Source: Hyphodiscus hymeniophilus
Taxonomy: Eukaryota; Ascomycota; Leotiomycetes; Helotiales; Hyphodiscaceae
Assembly (NCBI GenBank): GCA_016508695.1
Contig: VNKQ01000010.1
Location: 1,674,001 to 1,738,000, forward strand
DNA length: 64,000 nt
Direction: 5' to 3'
The notes beneath the pieces are model-generated. The model searched no databases and was not told the origin of the DNA. It was given only the letters and a program-made list of their open reading frames with translations. Shown here piece by piece: positions 23,203-36,334 of this stretch (position 1 is the stretch's first letter; every line of letters starts with the position of its first letter). The translations under genes and the position numbers were made by a program.

Positions 23203-23621
23203 ATGTATGCATATTGCATTGGATGGGCGTCTTCAAGGTACTTGGGAAACAATCTGTTGGGAACATGGCAAGCTGGTAGTTTGTGCGCAGCATTTGCATG
23301 GCGTTGGGTTGTATAAGTCGGGATGATACCTTGGTATGAGAGTGATATTGTTAAGCCTATGACAACAGAGAAGCAAAGATAGCACAATCTATGACCGCCT
23401 CCGTTCAGATTATCTCCTGTTTGAAGTTCTATGCGAACGGTAGGACTGGACACGTGACTGAACCAAACCAAATCAGCTTAGGCTCTCCACTTCTTTAGCG
23501 TCCGCAAAAATTCGAGAGCTCGAATTGAAATAATTCTCGATTTTAAGCAATCCGAGGATTCGACTCTACTGAACGACAACAAAGGGTAATCAGGAAACTA
23601 CGAAAGTTGCCAATCTTCAAG
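23203..23621. other. Intergenic: SAC3 3' flank and CBF5 promoter
   Basis: 419 nt; no gene or clear motif seen. Confidence 0.4.
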
Positions 23622-25239
23622 ATGGCTCTCGTAGTATCTGGAAAGGATGTGGATTACACGATCAAGCCAGAATCCACCACCCCAGCCGTGGACACCAGCT
23701 CCTGGCCTCTACTTTTGAAAAACTACAACAACTGTAGGATTATACAACCTCAATGGAGACTGTATCCAGCTGACATATTATTGCAGTACTCGTACGAACC
23801 GGCCATTTCACCCCTATCCCCAATGGATGCACCCCGCTCAAGCGCGACCTCAAATCGTACATCAGTTCTGGTGTGATAAATCTCGACAAACCTTCCAATC
23901 CCTCCAGTCACGAAGTCGTCGCGTGGGTGAAGCGCATGCTCAGGTGAGGGGTACAACTTTGATTACGGAGCGGCGCTTGCTAACTGGAATTCAGAGTCGA
24001 GAAGACGGGTCACAGCGGTACACTCGATCCCAAAGTCACAGGGTGCTTGATTGTCTGCATCGACCGAGCTACCAGACTCGTCAAGTCCCAACAAGGAGCC
24101 GGAAAAGAGTATGTGTGTGTTATTAGATTACACGACAAGCTTCCAGGCGGCGAGGCCCAATTCGCGCGAGCTCTTGAGACCCTGACCGGTGCTCTCTTCC
24201 AACGACCCCCTCTAATTTCCGCCGTCAAGCGACAATTGCGTATCCGTACCATCCACGAAAGCAAGCTTTACGAGTTCGACAATGACAGGCATCTGGGAGT
24301 TTTCTGGGTCAGCTGCGAGGCTGGAACATATATCCGTACATTGTGTGTTCATTTAGGGTTGCTGCTTGGTGTTGGTGCTCATATGCAGGAATTGCGCAGA
24401 GTGAGAAGTGGTGCCATGGATGAGGAGAAGAACATGGTTACGCTGCACGATGTGTTGGATGCCCAGTGGATGCAGGATAATACCCGGGATGAGACGTACT
24501 TGAGGAAGGTCATTGCGCCTTTAGAGACTCTTCTTACAACTTACAAAAGAATCGTCGTCAAGGACAGTGCAGTTAATGCTGTCTGCTACGGTGCAAAGTT
24601 GATGATACCTGGTCTGTTGAGATATGGTAAGTTTTTCGGCCCAATTTTGAAGTAACATCCGCTTACAAATGTTCAGAGGCTGGTATTGAGATCCACGAAG
24701 AAGTTGTTTTAATGACGACCAAAGGAGAGGCTATCGCTCTCGGAATCGCTCAAATGTCCACCGTTGAGCTCTCAACATGTGATCACGGTGTAGTTGCCAA
24801 GGTCAAGCGTTGCATCATGGAGCGCGATCTTTACCCAAGAAGATGGGGACTGGGTCCAGTAGCTCTGGAGAAGAAGAAGATGAAGGCCGACGGCAAGCTT
24901 GACAAATACGGACGACCCAATGAGGCTACACCAGCCAAGTGGAATACCGAATACAAGGACTTCAATGCACCATTGGATGGTTCGATCGCTGCCCCAGTCG
25001 CAGAGACAACATCTGCTGAAGATGTTGCTGCTGCGCCGGCAATCGCACCTTCTGGTGCCAGCCCTGATCCCGATGTCTCAATGATCAGCAATGGCGTTGA
25101 GGAATCGGGCAAGAAACGGAAGAGACATGAGGGAGAGACTGCGGAGGAGAAGGCAGAGAGAAAACGCAAGAAGAAGGAGAAGAAGGAGAAAAAGGCCAAG
25201 AAGGAGGGGAAGAAGGTCGAGGAAAGCGATAGCGATTGA
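23622..25239 (+). CDS. CBF5: H/ACA snoRNP pseudouridine synthase Cbf5 (dyskerin)
   Basis: Catalytic subunit of H/ACA snoRNPs, converting uridine to pseudouridine in rRNA in the nucleolus and supporting rRNA processing. Exons: 23622-23733, 23787-23943, 23995-24626 and 24677-25239 (introns 53, 51 and 50 nt); 487 residues, the usual length. The DKCLD-like N-terminus (DTSSWPLLLKNYNN) is followed by the TruB core with HSGTLDPKVTGCL (catalytic Asp D101), RLVKSQQGAGKEYVC and the QELRRVRSGAM helix, then a PUA domain (GAKLMIPGLLRYEAGIE, MTTKGEAIALGIAQM). The C-terminus is the typical lysine-rich KKE/D tail ending ESDSD, which is nucleolar in the family. The intron at 23734 splits a Leu codon and restores NNLLVRTGHFTP, confirming the join. 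Confidence 0.96.
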
Positions 25240-27403
25240 GGGGTGATGCTGGATCCTTCATACGGGCTTGATCGGCTTGGATTGGGACTCTTGTGTTTGA
25301 CACGCGTATGCTTCTTGTGCATGTTCACACTGGCGTTTGATGTACCATACTTGCAGGGGCAGGAGGTCAAAAATGGAGTTTGTAGGGTTCTTCAATACTA
25401 TACATTGTCGTCAATTCTCATCGATGCGTGACATTTACTCGGCGATTGAGATGTGCACAAGTGTGCGTGATGTGGTTCGCTATGGCCGCCTTTATGTGGC
25501 AAATAGGGGGAAAAGTTACCAGAGCAGCATCCGACAGAGGTTCTGCGACAATACAGCTGGTGGAGCATTCTTCCAATGCCCAAGCTGGGGACACACCTCC
25601 TGTTAATCATCCAAACGAGCTTTCGCACCGGGCGAGTACATCTCCAGTCGATGCTTTCAATTTCCATTTTCCATTTGACTCTAGTAACTTGGAAAGTACA
25701 GCTCGTTTTACAGAAGGAGTTGCATTTCCAGCATTGTGTTCAATGGTAAATCTTAAGCGATAGGGGGTTTGGTGTCGCTGCTGTTCCTGGAGAGTAGTAT
25801 TCCATCGGTGGCATCTTTGAGAATGTAACACTGGTTGGTCCAACAACGGTGGTCCATCAGAAGAACAGGTTCTTACACATCGGCTAACATGTGTATGGTT
25901 GAGATTGGACCGCAGTTCCTGAGAAGCTGGGTACGATGAGACGAAGTCAATGAGTGTAGGGTAGGTAGACGAAGACGCCCAACAGACAACGAATCAGTGA
26001 ATCCCAAGGCCCGCTATTGGAAGGACGGTGGTATGGCTCAAATGAGCCGTGCTGCGCATCTTCTGCGTTGAACTTGTGCTGTGGGCTCATGTTGGTGACC
26101 CCAAGTTACCCACCAGACATCTTTTACCCAACGTGATCGCTTCATCATGCCAGAACGGCATCTCGTCAGCCTCTACGATATGCGGAGCATGAATCCAATC
26201 TAATCCAATCTAACCTACAGAGGCCGTAGGGAAATTTATGGAGATACATGCTTGGGCGTCAAAAGCACTTCCTCCCTAGGCGGAACGAAGACACCAACGG
26301 CAAGTGCTCGGACAGGTGATCGATTCACATCGAGCATCAGGGAGAGTGCTTTCCGGTGGACTTGAATGATTGACTTTTCTCTCTTCGCTCCAATCCCCAG
26401 AGCCACATCAATAGTGTCTTCCTGATAATTCCTTCGCTATTCGACGCAAGAGCAGCACCAGAAGAGAGCGTCTTTGCCCCCACTAGGTACATGAAGCTGC
26501 ACCCATGTGGCGTGAAGAACTTTCTTCAGCCCAGGCCTTGGAAGTGACGGAAGGGCAAAGAGAGGCGCTGAGAGGACGTTTGGCTCCCATTGAAGCGCGT
26601 GAGACTTGGTCCAGCATAACAAGAGGAAGGAGCGTTCTGCCACGATACTTACGGCTGACCACTCACGATGCTACTGACCGACATCCGACCACTTGGCAGC
26701 TGTGGTCGTTTGGTCATTTTGCGAATGCCCTCAATCACATTAGGTCAAAAGGGCGAGTAACGAGTAAGGAACATAGACAAGCGTTCATCGAACGACGATT
26801 GGTGTGAAAGTCTCGTCACTTACGAGGCTGGCGGCCCATTTCAGGGACTCTTTTCCATGCCACAGGGGTCGAGAGTTCGCATCTGGCTAGGGGGAAAAAA
26901 TGTATCTCCATCCCATTCGCAGAGGAGTATAGGAGGCTGGTAATCATGAAACACTCAACCCCAAAGATTTCTTGTCTCCGCTTGGAAACTTACAGATATT
27001 GTAACGTGGGGAAGAGGCACAAAGACCGTGATCACAATTCACCGGGTGCAGTACAAAGATAAGTGCCCAGCCCGGTAATGATTGGACGCCAAATATGCAT
27101 CCACCAGCATCTAAGCGCCCACGTCCTCCGCCTACCCTCGCATCATGAGCAAGAACACCTGTAGAACACTTCCAGCCCACTTATCTTCTGTCGATTTCGG
27201 GCAAGAAAATCCGATCAGGGATATTTGCGATCTCCGCATGCTTCACCAACATTCTCCTTAATAAGTGTGCAGTTACCGCTCGCTACCACCGCCGTTCTCA
27301 CTCGTTGCCAGTCTGTTGGGACGACTCGAAATACATACGCGCTTTTTGGGGAAACAGCGCTGTGTTCGGTGACTCGTGAGCGTGTTGGCTGAGCGTCGTG
27401 AGG
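25240..27403. other. 2.2-kb region without a supported gene
   Basis: Only short, overlapping open frames on both strands, none with splice-joined family resemblance. A small tandem duplication of a 10-bp word (AATCCAATCT twice) sits at 26192-26211. The right end must carry the NTA1 promoter. Non-coding RNA or diverged lineage-specific exons cannot be excluded by eye. Confidence 0.4.
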
Positions 27404-29181
27404 ATGAAGATCGCTTGTTTACAGTTTGCGCCTCAAGTGCGTGGTCTTTTTTGAATTTGATTCCGTGAAAATGGGGCTCATAATCAATCACAGGTCGGGG
27501 ATATCGACAATAACCTCAATCGCGCAGACTCCATTCTGTTAAGGGCAGCCCCCACAGACCTGGATCTTCTGGTGCTGCCTGAGTTGGCGTTCTCCGGTGC
27601 GTTACATGCTTCGAGATGTGGTGGCAATTCCAAATCAGTGAAGGCATTGGTGTCCAGCTCGCTCTGCGCAGCTCGTTACCAGACTGCCGGGTTTCAAAAT
27701 GCGATGCGCATCTCCGACCTCAGAAGACCTACAATCGCAATTAATGCTCACTGAGCTGACGAAAGTAGGCTACAATTTTCGGTCTTTACAGCATATCAGT
27801 CCTTTCCTTGAACCGACAGCTGCAGGAGTCACCTCATTATGGGCTCGGACTGCTGCTCTTAAATACAATTGTATGGTCACAGCAGGCTACCCCGAGAAGG
27901 TCGATGTGAGCTTCAAGTGGCCATCGGGCCCAGAGTATTACAACTCCTCTATCACAGTCAATGCGAGCGGCGAGAACGTCACGAATTATCGCAAATCGTT
28001 CCTCTACTATACAGATGAGAGATGGGCCCTTGAAGGCCCTGGATTTTTTAGTGGTCAAATTGATGGTTTCGGACAAGTCGCAATGGGAATATGTAAGTGA
28101 CGAGTCAACCCTCCCGAGTGCGATTGTAGTGCACTCGAGGTATGGACGTCTACTAATGTGTATTTAACAGGCATGGATTTGAAGTGAGTGAAGCGGATCA
28201 CGAGACGGCCCCAGCCGATGATCGTTGAGAGTTTGCATCCTGACTACTATTAGTCCGTACAGATTCGAAGCACCATGGAGCGCTTTCGAATTCGGTCAAC
28301 ATATTGTTCGCGTCAATGCGAATCTCGTCATTGTGTCCATGGCGTGGCTCACCCGCGATGATACCAGGTCTTACCTTCGCACACCCCGAGATCCCGATAT
28401 GGAAACTCTCGCATATTGGCTGTCCCGACTTGAGCCGGTGATCAGAGCAGAAGCGAGTGGAGAGGTTATAGTTGTTCTCGCTAATCGTTGTGGAGCCGAA
28501 GACGAAGCCTTGTATGCCGGTACAAGCTGTGTACTTGGAATTGAAGATGGCGAAGTGAAAGTCTACGGAATCTTGGGCCGTGACGAGAAGGAGCTCCTCG
28601 TAGTCGACACCTCAAAACGTCCACAAGCTAAGCTCGTTTCCGAGCCCACATCATACGATACCGTATCTACTGTACAGTCTGAGCTCAGTGAGGCGAGCGT
28701 AGACACGGAAGTGACTGTGCCATCTCCCATAACTACCGACCCCTCACCATATCCTGGCGATATCGCTGAGGATTTCGATAATTATTTTCCAAGTCCAATC
28801 TCGCCAATCGATCCGGACTTTCAACAGGTGTACTTTGATCCGAAACGCTTCAGCGTCAGCAAAGAAGAAGGCCGGGATAGTCTACAATCTAGCATCACTC
28901 AGGAACCAGCTCCAACACCTCGGCCAGATTCCGCTGCATTGAGCCGCCCAGAGTCTCCGATATCAAGAAGTGCAAGCAGATCTCGAAACCGTACGGTTCA
29001 AGAAACAGCTCTTGAGTCTCCTGATCTGGCACAGGAATCACGCGATGGCCAAGTTGCTCTGTACCAACCGCCTCATTCTGCCTCTGCCATACCCGATCCA
29101 TACAAATTGCCTGGGAGAAGTGGTTCTTTGGGACCTAAGGGACAGCATGTATCACCCCGCCCGAAGAGCGCAATATGGTAG
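27404..29181 (+). CDS. NTA1: N-terminal Asn/Gln amidase (Nta1-like carbon-nitrogen hydrolase)
   Basis: Nitrilase-superfamily enzyme that deamidates N-terminal Asn and Gln to Asp and Glu in the Arg/N-degron pathway. Exons: 27404-27436, 27494-27596, 27769-28092, 28171-28183 (a 13-nt microexon) and 28254-29181; introns 57, 172, 78 and 70 nt; 466 residues. The E-K-C triad is visible: E41 in LPELAFSG, K121 in NYRKSFLYYTDE and C154 in GICMDLNP. The microexon supplies the residues right after the catalytic Cys, and splicing it restores CMDLNPYRFEAPW, which strongly supports the model. The catalytic domain ends near residue 300; the remaining ~165 residues are a low-complexity Ser/Pro/Arg tail (SISRSASRSRNR-like) that the small yeast enzyme lacks. 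I know this tail from no specific family. Confidence 0.9.
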
Positions 29182-32114
29182 ACGGTCCTTGCAATTAATA
29201 TAGTGATTTTCCCTCTTGTTTTTATATCTTTATGTTTTGCAGCAAGGAGCTTAGGAGTACTGCAGAGTATCAGCTGCGGGTGCATGCGGACTTGGAGTAA
29301 GGATGAGACGGGGGAGGCGAGGAGTTTGACCTGGTCGGTGAAAATGGAGTAATGTGAAATGTAAATACTCAGATGGATTTCGACTTCTTTCAGACTGACG
29401 AATTTCCAAGGAAGAATAAAGGCGTTTGTTTCTCCGAAACATGACAGACGACTAAGTCAGAAGGCCAAATAAGATCTTCCTCAAGATGGAAGGACGTCGT
29501 GCTTTTACCAACACGTGACATAGCTTCTCCTTCTCCTTCTCGCTTTCAGATAGCATTTCAACAGCATACAGCAACGCATCAGCTAAATCAAGATGATCCG
29601 CAGGATTAATCCACTGCATTGATATATGAACCTCACTGCATTATCCAGCTTACCACACCAGTATAGAATCAGCAGGCGAGGAGAGTCGGCATGCGTGGTA
29701 GGGCACCAATGCTGAAAGTCTCTTTAAATCCATCACGTTCCGTTTGAATGCCTTTTCTGCTATCAGATCCATTTTCTAGTGGACGGACGCTTTCCTGGTC
29801 GACTAGGCTCGAGGTTTGCAGAGCCTGCAAACTTTATGGCTGGGTTTTGCATTGCGGCACGCCAGAAGCAAACACTTCTGCGTCAAACTCCTTCGAGATT
29901 GACAGAGACTGTGCGGCATGTGAGGAATTAGGTAATTTCATGTATTAATTCTCCTGCCTTTGCTCCGAGCTGCCCTTAGAAGGATGATTCCAGCTTTGTA
30001 TAGACGAGTCTCTAGAAAAGGAGCCCTTCCTTTCCCCAGTTCAGGCTCTCTCCGAAAGAGACTATCTTCCACATCCCACAGATCTTCATGCTTTGTTTTC
30101 GGGATTCCAAATTCGTTGATACCAACTCAGCATATCTCAGGAAACAACCTACAAGATTTTTCGGGCATCTTGGTCAGTGAAGGGAATTCCAGAGAATGTT
30201 GTGCTAGTTTTATGAGAGTATTGCCGTAGGGCTATGAAAGTTCTAACACCTCCGATGGCGCTTTTCCCATGTCTCAAAGGGTTATGAGGAGCCCCTCAAA
30301 TTCTGTTTCTTATTTCGTCTTCGCGAAGGGGAGTGAAGATTCTCAATCCATCGCACGCTTCACGCGACTCCTATCCTCACCACAGCTCAAGTTCCTTGTT
30401 TGCACTAAGAGACAGCTCTCTCAATTGCTGATTAACTCAAGGAAACCAACACGCAAGCGCCGTCGTTAGCATTGTGTGCAAGTGGAGCTCAGATTGGGAC
30501 ATCTTTTCGGGTGTGATCCAGTTATTTTCAATACTGTCACTCTGTCTCAACATTCCGGGAGTCACAAAGCATTCAGAGCATAAACGCCAACAAACATGCA
30601 TGGCAGGTTTCCATAGGAACTCAATCCTCTGTAAAGGTTATTGGTATTTGCCCAATATGGCAGTGGAAATTTGCGCCGTACCGGACTACTGGTTGCCAAT
30701 GATATGGATTTGAAGAATGGAAATCACACTCAAACACATCTGCTTGCAAGTTGTAATCTGCACGGTGACGACTTTGATGCAGACGCAACCTACATAGGTT
30801 ATCTGTCCGATACAGTTGTCTCATAGTAGGGGATGAGGCGTCAAGAAGAAAGAAGTTGGTACCTGTTACCGCTCGAAAGTATAACGGCTCCACTGCCGAG
30901 GAGCCGTACGTGGAAAGAACTTGACGGATTCGTGCAATTACAGAGAGAAGCACAAGGAGTCCAGCCCCAACGGAAGGGGTCCATAGCCCAACAATCGAGC
31001 AGACTATCACACCGGCTCAATTCGTGAGGGTGCTCGATCCCTGCATGCTGCTAGAAAGGATGCCCTATGAGCAGTTTGTAGCTAACCGCTTGGGATTCTT
31101 CTTCCTGCAGCCACAACCAGTTGAGCCAGCCAATTCTGGTCCCGACACAGACTGCTCCTGAGAGTTTGTTGTCAACACACCTCGTTGAAGGGAGTAGGGT
31201 AGTAGGGTGGAAACTCGCCCAGGCGGCCACTAAAATGGCCAGCGTAATCGCCCCGCCCCAGCCAGATTCCCCTATCTCCCTGGACTCCAATACTTGTTCG
31301 GCCCGTGCCGTACCAATAGACAGCCTGTGCTGAGTTCCACCACAATAGTGTTGGAGATCTTTCACACCGTCCCCGTACTGTGAATTGTTTTGCTTCCGAG
31401 CGTCTACGGTGATGAGAAGATGTAACAATACTGTTGACGCATTGCGTTTCTACAGTAGAGTCACATCACTATCACGATGCAAGTGCATCCCTTCTATTTA
31501 TCTTCCCAGGGTCACCTCGCAAAGGCCCCCAATCGCCATCGCCAAGTCCTGTGATGGCGGACATCCCGTGCTTCTAGGGGGGTGATCAGCTCAGGATCAT
31601 TGACCATCGATAGCGTATCGTTGCGTAGGTGTCCCCCGCTGGACTCCTCATAGATCGCCAATCAAGCGCCCGTACGACCCTCCATGGTGATCTGCATCCT
31701 CGTCACACTGACTGAAGTGTTCTCAGACCCTGCAATTCTAGTGACCTTGCAGGGTACCTCGCATCAGTAGCACAAGATGTGGAGGATCGGGGATGTTGGT
31801 CACTTCTGCCGCCAAAGCCGTTGTCTTCGTATAGAAGGATAGGTGCTCCATATACAGTCGAGCATCTCCACTTGCATTGTTTGACGACCTCATTCTCTCT
31901 TTAAAACCTTAATGCTTGCATTTCCAGAGTCGCAGTTGCGATACTCCTGTACAGCCTTCTACGATCGAGTATCTTGCTGGCCAAGATCAATACGCATCCC
32001 CCACATCGCGCACAGTCTTGCAAACCCCCGCCATCGGATAAACGGAGACTGCGAAACAAAGTTCAACCATATACATCCCCTCGTCGGCGTTGAAACGGGC
32101 TCTGGGTGCCCAGA
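29182..32114. other. 2.9-kb region without a supported gene
   Basis: Open frames of up to ~130 codons occur on both strands (for example minus 30621-31010 and 31051-31428) but I found no splice-consistent model or family resemblance. The right end holds the promoter of the following membrane-protein gene. This is the start of a gene-poor, lineage-specific stretch. Confidence 0.4.
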
Positions 32115-33647
32115 ATGCGGCCCTCTCTCGTCTCACCGTCCCTCGTCCTCCTTACATCCTTTGCGTCAACGGCAACAGCGTTACAGGCCCTATCGAGCTC
32201 ACCGTGTGCGGTACAATGCGGCAACGATCTTGGTGGTACTAGTCCGAGCGATATTGTGTGCCCTGATAGCAGCTATGCTTCGGTTCCGGCGGGGCAGACC
32301 TTCTCGACATGCATTACCTGCCAGCTGGGGAGCACATATGTTGATCCGGTCACAAAACAGACGGACTTGCAATGGGGCTTATGTATGTTGATCCGCTGGT
32401 TTATGTGCATGATTCCTGTTCCCCATTCAAAGCTCAGCTGGCTAATTGATGTATTCATGCGCTAGATAACTTGAGATATGCTATGAGCTGGTGCTTGTAC
32501 GGGTTCCCAAATAATACGGCCGTCGGGGATACCCCATGTCTCACAGGGTAATGCCAGATGACATGTCGCAGACGGATAAATGCTAAGATTGGGTAGTTTT
32601 GCTTGCGGTCCTCTCCAAAGTTCCATCGAACTAGACTCTCTGGCTCCCAACGCAACCGAGTACTCTTACTGTGCTCTCCTCTTAGACAGCATATCTGTTG
32701 GCAAATGTTCTGCCTGTCTGGCTGAACAGACCGACGAGTATTATCTACTTAACTGTACGTATTCGATACCCCCGATGGCACTTCCATCCTCCTCCACGCT
32801 CGGCGTCTGTATCGATTCATGCTAAGATTTTCCCTCCATAGTCCTCACTGCTTTGAACGCGGGGTGTGTACAGCAACCAACGCCTGGCAACACGATATCA
32901 ATCCAGGGCTCGCTGTTCTCCACTACACCCGTGAACATTACCTCACCCAGCGCCACACCTTCGGGGTCTTTCCACCCAGCCACCGGTCTCACACTCGGTG
33001 CCAAAATCGGCATCGCAGTAGGAGCATTCCTTCTGCTTCTGATAGTGTTAGGCTTCTGCATTATCTGGAACGGCAAACGACGACGCCGTGCCGTCCTGCG
33101 GAAGGTACAACAGGATAGCGGATACGACGACTGGAGACGCCACCACTCATTCGGCGGTGCGCAAGGAGTCGGCTTCAATCCCATGGTGGGTGGCGCCACG
33201 CCTCCGATGGGCTCAACGAATAACGGGGGAGCGTTCTTCGACTCCCCTGACAGTCAGCGGCCGCTGCACTCATGGTCTGCGAGACCGATGGACGAGAGCC
33301 CAGTCAGTACTTTTGGGGAGAAGGCATACTTCAGCCCCTACACGAGCAACTACTCGAGTCCGGTATCAGCACAGGATCTCGTGCCGCCGATTGGGAAAGA
33401 GTGGCCGGTGGACCGGAAGACGGACCTCCACGGTCCGGTCTCCTTGGGGAGGGATTGGGCTGTTGAGAGGAAGACCAGCACTGCGAGCGGATCGGGCAGG
33501 AGGGAGAAGGACAAGGGAAGGGAGGGGGATCAGTTCGAGATGCAAAACGTTGCGCCGATCCTGATGCATCCAGGGCATGGGAGAGGGGGCTCAGAGGCAT
33601 CGGTTGCCCTGACAGAGGAGGATGCGAGGCGGGGAGCTGCCCTATGA
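32115..33647 (+). CDS. Single-pass membrane protein with 12-Cys ectodomain, paralogue A
   Basis: Exons: 32115-32382, 32466-32547, 32597-32754 and 32842-33647 (introns 83, 49 and 87 nt), 437 residues. Order: signal peptide (1-22, LVLLTSFASTATA), extracellular region with twelve cysteines (motifs SPCAVQC, DIVC, STCITC, SWC, TPC, FACGPL, YSYC, KCSAC, NAGC) and several N-glycosylation sites, a Ser/Thr/Pro stalk, one transmembrane helix (~224-246, GAFLLLLIVLGFCIIW), a basic stop-transfer stretch (KRRRR) and a ~190-residue disordered cytosolic tail. No enzyme motif is visible. The architecture suggests a cell-surface sensor or adhesion-type receptor. It lies tail to tail with paralogue B and shares its cysteine pattern and two intron positions. 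Similar proteins in other fungi are usually annotated only as hypothetical. Confidence 0.82.
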
Positions 33648-34408
33648 CAGTTTCGTAATGGGAATCATGTTCTTCGTTGCTCTCCTTGCATTTTCAGCGG
33701 GCGTAATGGCAGCCTCTTGTGAAAGGCTGTGTGACGACGTTATGTCAAAGTGTTACTGTCATTTCCTCTTTCGTCACGAAGCCGGGAACTCTGATACCCA
33801 ATCGACATACCAGACTTATGTCGTAAGTAGTGCAGCGATTTTCAATGAGGGTATATCAATGACAAGGTCTTCATTCAGATATGTGATGCGTGTTCGACAT
33901 TATATGCTATGAGAGTGTTTGGCCTACTAATTGCGTATGAAGCGCGGATTGCTTTCAAGATTCAATCCGCGATTAACATACTGACTGCTAGTAGTGCTGA
34001 TTGGATACCTGATCACACCTCTCCTTGTCTTTAGTCTAAGCGACGAAGTCAGCATTCGCTCTCTGCGGGCCGGGATAAGTTTAGTGTAAGACTGTAAGAG
34101 GCATGCTCTTCATTTTACTACATCAGTCACGAGTGCTGCATATATGACCCAGGCTGCAGCGCGATAGTGTGCAAGAGGAGTTGAGCCCGACCATTGATTG
34201 TGGATAGACAGCAACAGCATAAGTATCTAGAAGAATCAAAATTTCCTCCAGCAGCCCTTCCCCAAGGACGGCGCAGCGCCTCAACGCCAAAGTACAATTA
34301 TTTGAAGTTCCTTCCAAGCCCTGCGATACCGCTAAATGATAAAAATGGAGAGATATGAACAGCTGAAAGGCTAGATTGTTATAGTAGATATATATATCGT
34401 ATATATCT
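33648..34408. other. Intergenic between the convergent paralogues
   Basis: 761 nt serving as 3' flank for both genes. No gene, inverted repeat or gene remnant was seen between them. Confidence 0.4.
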
Positions 34409-36334
34409 TTAGTACACACCGGGCCACATCTCCTCACTCTCCGCACTCGAAGGAGTTGCATCTGCTTTCGTACGGTGACCTTCTCTTGCTCCCTTCGTCT
34501 GCGCATCTTCATCGTTGAATTCAAAGTCAAATCTTGTGCCGTGTCTGATCATGGGACCGGAGATCCTGACGGGTACGTCCATGCTAGCGAAGGTGTCTCG
34601 AAGCCCGTTACGGCTGGTGCTGCGGTTCCGCGCTCCAGTGCGACTTGTACTGCGATTCCGCCCGTTGCGACTCTCGCTGCGAGCCCGGTAGTATCCGGCG
34701 AGGGAGTTGTTCCGCGATGGCAGGTGGTTTTCTGCCATGTCCGAGTGAACAGCACCCTGTTTGCCAAACTGTACTCTATTATCTTGAGATTGCTTTCGGC
34801 CTGGAGCCTGGGATGGACGGACATGCTCAAGGATCGCTTGGGAGTTAGTGTGAGCGACTGTGACCTGTTGAACTTGTTGCGGAACATTTTGAGGTCGAGT
34901 TTGTGGCACTCTAATTGGAGGCGGGATGACTTTGATTCCCGCTCTAGGAGCAACAGGAGCAACTTGAACAAACGGTGGCGCCGGCTTTGTGGCGACTACG
35001 GCCGGACGGACTGCAGCGGGAGGAGGAGGATGGATGTTCGGAGGCGACTTTGAAGACGGGATTGACGACATCTGGAAGACATTACTGGCATTTGTTCCAA
35101 CTGAGGGGGAGTCGGTCCCATGGGTAACAGGAATGTAGGCTTGATGAGTGGGAATGGTAGTGTATGATGGCAGCTGCGATTGAGTTGCTTCAAAGTGGGC
35201 ATGAGCATCTTGCCAGAGTTCGTCGTCTTCGCTTGGGACTGTTGATCTGGGTTGTTGTTTCGAGAAGTTGGGTACTTGAATAGCCAATGCATCATGCTCC
35301 TTCCGAGAGAGTGTCGACGTGTTGAATTTGGTGGGAGGCTTTAAAGGATCACCGTACGCCCCGCCGTTTGGTGAAGAGATACTTTTTGAGCCAAATCGCG
35401 GATCCAACGGGGAAGTGAGTCGTTTCATAGTTCTCCTTTGAGAGCGTTTGCGATAGCAAATGTATGAAATTGCTGCGACAACGACAGCTAAGGCGACAAT
35501 TCCGATCACTAGGCCAATTATCGCGCTTTGAGAGATGCCCTTCTTCTTGGTGCTGCTTGGGCCGCCGGGATTGTCACCAGGGAAGGTTATATTGAGAGGA
35601 CTGGACGAAAAAATATTCCCCCGAATTCCAATATTCGTTCCACTTGGTGGTTGTTGAACGCAGCCCGCTTGAAGAACTCTGAGGACTGAGAATTATTAGT
35701 TAATCTTGTATAACGTAGAGTTAATATGTTGTACTCACAATTCGCAAGATAGGTTTCAGTTGTGAGGTCCTGAAGGCAGTTGACACAGTCCCCTAAGGAA
35801 GATCCAAGAAGAGCGTTGTTATCAGCAGAGCAATAACCATATGTAGTTTCGTTGCCTGGCACGAGGTCGCCATTGTCGAGGGAGTCTCGAAGAGGCCCAC
35901 ACGCAGAATCTGTACTGCAGGGTGTTGACTGAGCATCGGTAGCATTTGAACCCCCGAAAAGGCATGAATTGAGAGCATATCGTATGTTGTCTATGTCAAG
36001 CATTGTTAGTATATGATGATGAATCTCAGCATCATATAAACTCACAGAGAAACCAACTCTGATCGTTTTCCCCTGCGCCAGTCACTGTGCTGTTTCGCAA
36101 GCAATCCACACAAGCTTCATATTTCCTTCCCACAACAGTGTTTTCATAATCGGCATCAGCGCAGACAATGTCGGTCGGATAAGTGTTCGATGTATTTGGG
36201 TCGGAGGGGTCTGCAGTGGGTTTGTCGAGGCATATCGAGGCACAGGGTGAGTTGGGTGTGACTTGTAGTCCAAGTGCCTTTGATGTGAGAAGGAATATTG
36301 ATAGAAGGAGGGCTCGTTGAAAGATGGCCATCAT
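34409..36334 (-). CDS. Single-pass membrane protein with 12-Cys ectodomain, paralogue B
   Basis: Exons: 36046-36334, 35739-35990 and 34409-35685 (introns 55 and 53 nt), 605 residues. Order: signal peptide (1-22), an ectodomain with the same twelve cysteines as paralogue A (SPCASIC, DIVC, EACVDC, NSC, TPC, SACGPL, YGYC, DCVNC, QAGC), N-glycosylation sites, a short GPSSTKKK juxtamembrane stretch, one transmembrane helix (~235-257) and a ~350-residue cytosolic tail rich in Pro, Ser and Arg with SRNGRNRSTSR-type repeats. Two introns fall at the same places as in A: inside the Tyr codon of LYN(I/L)RYA and inside the Phe codon of (A/L)NFL. A's middle intron (before FACGPL) is absent here. The tails of A and B are unrelated by eye, so the ectodomain is the conserved part. 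Confidence 0.85.

Noticed and set aside
30621..31428. Two minus-strand frames of ~125-130 codons that might form a spliced gene
   Set aside because: No good splice pair joins them in phase into a convincing protein, and no family pattern is visible.
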